Shown here one piece after another: positions 6,414 through 7,111 of a stretch of 7,111 nucleotides of DNA. A program made the position numbers and the translations under genes. Source of the DNA: an uncultured Collinsella sp. (GTDB lineage: Bacteria; Actinomycetota; Coriobacteriia; Coriobacteriales; Coriobacteriaceae); contig CAAFMM010000497.1 of assembly GCA_900764025.1 (NCBI GenBank), forward strand, positions 1-7,111. Direction: 5' to 3'. The notes below the pieces were generated by a model, which was given only the letters and a program-made list of their open reading frames with translations, did not search any database and had not been told where the DNA came from. Numbering within the stretch: the stretch's first letter is position 1; the number at the start of each line of letters is the position of its first letter.

Positions 6414-6420
6414 TTACGTA
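6399..6420. promoter_or_regulatory. 22-bp perfect palindrome, candidate RHH operator
   Basis: Three TACGTA hexamers (6399-6404, 6407-6412, 6415-6420) are separated by AT each time, giving an 8-bp period and perfect two-fold symmetry over 22 bp. RHH proteins commonly bind short, closely spaced repeats in their own promoters as stacked dimers. The site lies between the upstream AT-rich region and the RHH gene, over the probable -35 region. The symmetry is seen directly; its use as the operator of the 55-residue RHH protein is inferred. Confidence 0.65.
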
Positions 6421-6775
6421 GACTAATTTGAGCTATGTAGCACTCAATCACTTTTTAGTATTCGTTGACGATTCGAAGGGGATAACGAATATATCGAGGT
6501 TGGCACCCATTTTTATCGTCTGTGAGTACCAGCAAATCGATACTCAAAACGTCGTGAGTACATTTTGAGTACCACTCCGAGCGACCTCTTGCGGGCGAAA
6601 GCAATCTGCTGGTCAGCATTAATTAGAAATAAATTGATGGCGTTGCTTCGGTAATTGAAAGCACTTTAAAACGTACCAGCAAACAATCATCCCAGCTAAA
6701 CAGCTTGAGAGATTGAACGACAGGCTTGTATGTACCACATACACCACAGCACATACGCGCCCATGGCAGGCAAAT
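6421..6775. other. AT-rich intergenic region with several repeat families; no gene seen
   Basis: No protein-like reading frame or RNA gene is recognised here. The stretch carries an 8-bp inverted repeat TATTCGTT (6459-6466) / AACGAATA (6484-6491). It has a cluster of GAGTAC words (6524-6529, 6556-6561, 6567-6572), and a 9-bp inverted repeat TACTCAAAA (6541-6549) / TTTTGAGTA (6563-6571). There is an 11-bp direct repeat GTACCAGCAAA (6526-6536 and 6673-6683) and a near-palindrome GTATGT-acc-ACATAC (6728-6742). The density of repeats between the operon and the candidate attachment site suggests protein-binding sites, either for a regulator or for a recombinase or excisionase. Confidence 0.45.
6526..6683. 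repeat. Pair of 11-bp direct repeats, GTACCAGCAAA
   Basis: Identical copies lie at 6526-6536 and 6673-6683, with 147 bases between start points; a partial inverted copy (GCTGGT) is near 6609. Tyrosine recombinases often use direct repeats of about this size as arm-type binding sites near their attachment core, and the candidate core is about 140 bp further on. The repeat is certain, its role is speculative. Confidence 0.4.
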
Positions 6776-6809
6776 AAAAAACGAGGGAGGCCGTTTCCGA
6801 CCTCCCTCG
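6776..6809 (-). terminator. Intrinsic terminator downstream of the guaA-like 3' end
   Basis: On the - strand CGAGGGAGG (6809-6801) and CCTCCCTCG (6790-6782) form a 9-bp stem with a 10-base loop, followed by six T (6781-6776). This is a textbook rho-independent terminator. It lies about 15 bases past the TAG at 6826-6824, so it most likely served the gene ending there. Confidence 0.85.
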
Positions 6810-6823
6810 CAAAGGGCTATTTA

Positions 6824-6840
6824 CTATTCCCACTCGATGG
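6824..6840 (-). other. guaA 3'-end fragment, candidate attachment (att) site
   Basis: The - strand reads CC ATC GAG TGG GAA TAG at 6840-6824, that is I-E-W-E-stop, the characteristic C-terminus of GMP synthase (GuaA, ...ATIEWE). A strong terminator follows, as expected at the end of a gene. Upstream of these codons, however, the frame reads RDDKNRA and hits a TGA (6862-6860) only 11 codons before the TAG, so no guaA body is attached. The 3' end of guaA is a known insertion site for genomic islands, whose integration duplicates the end of the gene. The fragment is best explained as one such attachment junction. The last four residues are few, so chance cannot be ruled out without the flanking sequence. 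Confidence 0.5.
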
Positions 6841-7111
6841 CTCTGTTTTTGTCGTCCCGTCATTCTAGTTGCACCCAGTTTTCGGTGCCGTCTCGAGTCG
6901 AGTGCCGCCAGGTGACGCCATGTCGTGTTTCGTCGACCTCGGGGACAAAAGCTGGGACAACTCTAAAAACTTTTTCAAACTCAGGGCTTTGAGTTTTTGT
7001 TTTTGTCCCAAAGTGCGCGGCGGGTCGCCTTTGGAGGCTCGATGGCGCCGAAAACGCCCGTTTTGAAACTCAACCGCCCTTTTGCCCGCAAGCCGCCAGC
7101 TGCAATCGCAA
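6841..7111 (-). other. Unassigned end region with three competing - strand frames
   Basis: No gene is recognised. Three - strand frames compete. One is open from the edge to TGA at 6983-6981 and gives 42 residues ending RRALWDKNKNSKP. A second is open from the edge to TAG at 6867-6865 with 81 residues. A third is open from 7069 to TGA at 6862-6860 and gives 69 residues ending with TRDGTENWVQLE. The first ends on a hairpin and so could be the tail of a real gene entering from the right. The third ends just before the guaA-like site. Codon use does not decide between them. If the guaA site is an island junction, a recombinase gene would be expected near or beyond this edge. Confidence 0.35.
6977..7004 (+). 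terminator. T-rich stem-loop, possible terminator
   Basis: AAACTCA (6977-6983) and TGAGTTT (6990-6996) pair around GGGCTT, followed on the + strand by TTGTTTTT. The opposite strand has a T-run about six bases after the stem, so it may work both ways. On the - strand the TGA of the 42-residue edge frame lies inside the stem, the same arrangement as at the kinase gene on the left of the window. Confidence 0.4.

Noticed and set aside
6399..6420. CRISPR-like reading of the regularly spaced TACGTA units
   Set aside because: The units are 6 bp with 2-bp spacers, which fits an operator; no CRISPR repeat-spacer architecture or cas gene is present.
6726..6992. + strand frame of 88 codons across the guaA-like site
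   Set aside because: It crosses the terminator and the candidate attachment site and reads as unstructured sequence; no ribosome site is evident.

Overview
Organism and layout. The window is high in G+C with strong AGGAGG-type ribosome binding sites. Its small-gene and island content fits a host-associated actinobacterium, perhaps Coriobacteriia; this is inferred from style and not from a marker gene. From left to right it holds: the last 37 codons of a + strand sensor histidine kinase with a stem-loop on its stop codon (1-138); a degraded stretch on the - strand carrying a DUF2958-type gene with frame problems at its 3' end (about 200-721) and a leader rich in short repeats (about 760-1010); a terminator (1015-1043) closing a three-gene - strand operon (1111-6334); an AT-rich control and recombination-like region (about 6335-6775); a terminator and what looks like the last four codons of guaA (6776-6840); and an unassigned AT-richer end (6841-7111).

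The central system. The operon runs, in transcription order, from a 55-residue ribbon-helix-helix (RHH) protein (6334-6167), to a type III DNA adenine methyltransferase Mod (6167-4023), to a type III Res-like helicase-nuclease (4020-1111). The first two genes overlap by one base (TGATG) and the last two are two bases apart, so translation is probably coupled throughout. About 65 bp upstream of the RHH start is a perfect 22-bp palindrome made of three TACGTA units spaced by AT, well placed to be the RHH protein's own operator. Mod should confer sequence specificity and methylate adenine; Res needs Mod to recognise and cut unmodified foreign DNA. The small RHH protein is the likely controller that keeps restriction from preceding modification.

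Most notable signals. The mod coding sequence contains a run of nine G (on the - strand, 5903-5911) early in the gene, and gain or loss of one G leads to a stop codon within four codons after the tract in both cases. This is the expected layout of an on/off phase-variable mod gene (a candidate phasevarion), read here in the ON frame. The part of mod between the DPPY and FSGSG motifs is much poorer in G+C than its flanks (41% against 70% in 120-bp hand counts), a sign of target-recognition-domain exchange. The Res C-terminus has PD...VDPHGE where a PD-(D/E)XK nuclease would have a lysine.

Context. The IEWE-stop sequence plus terminator near 6780-6840 matches the 3' end of guaA, a known integration site for genomic islands. 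Because the reading frame upstream is not guaA, this is probably a recombined attachment site, and it places the whole window at an island boundary.
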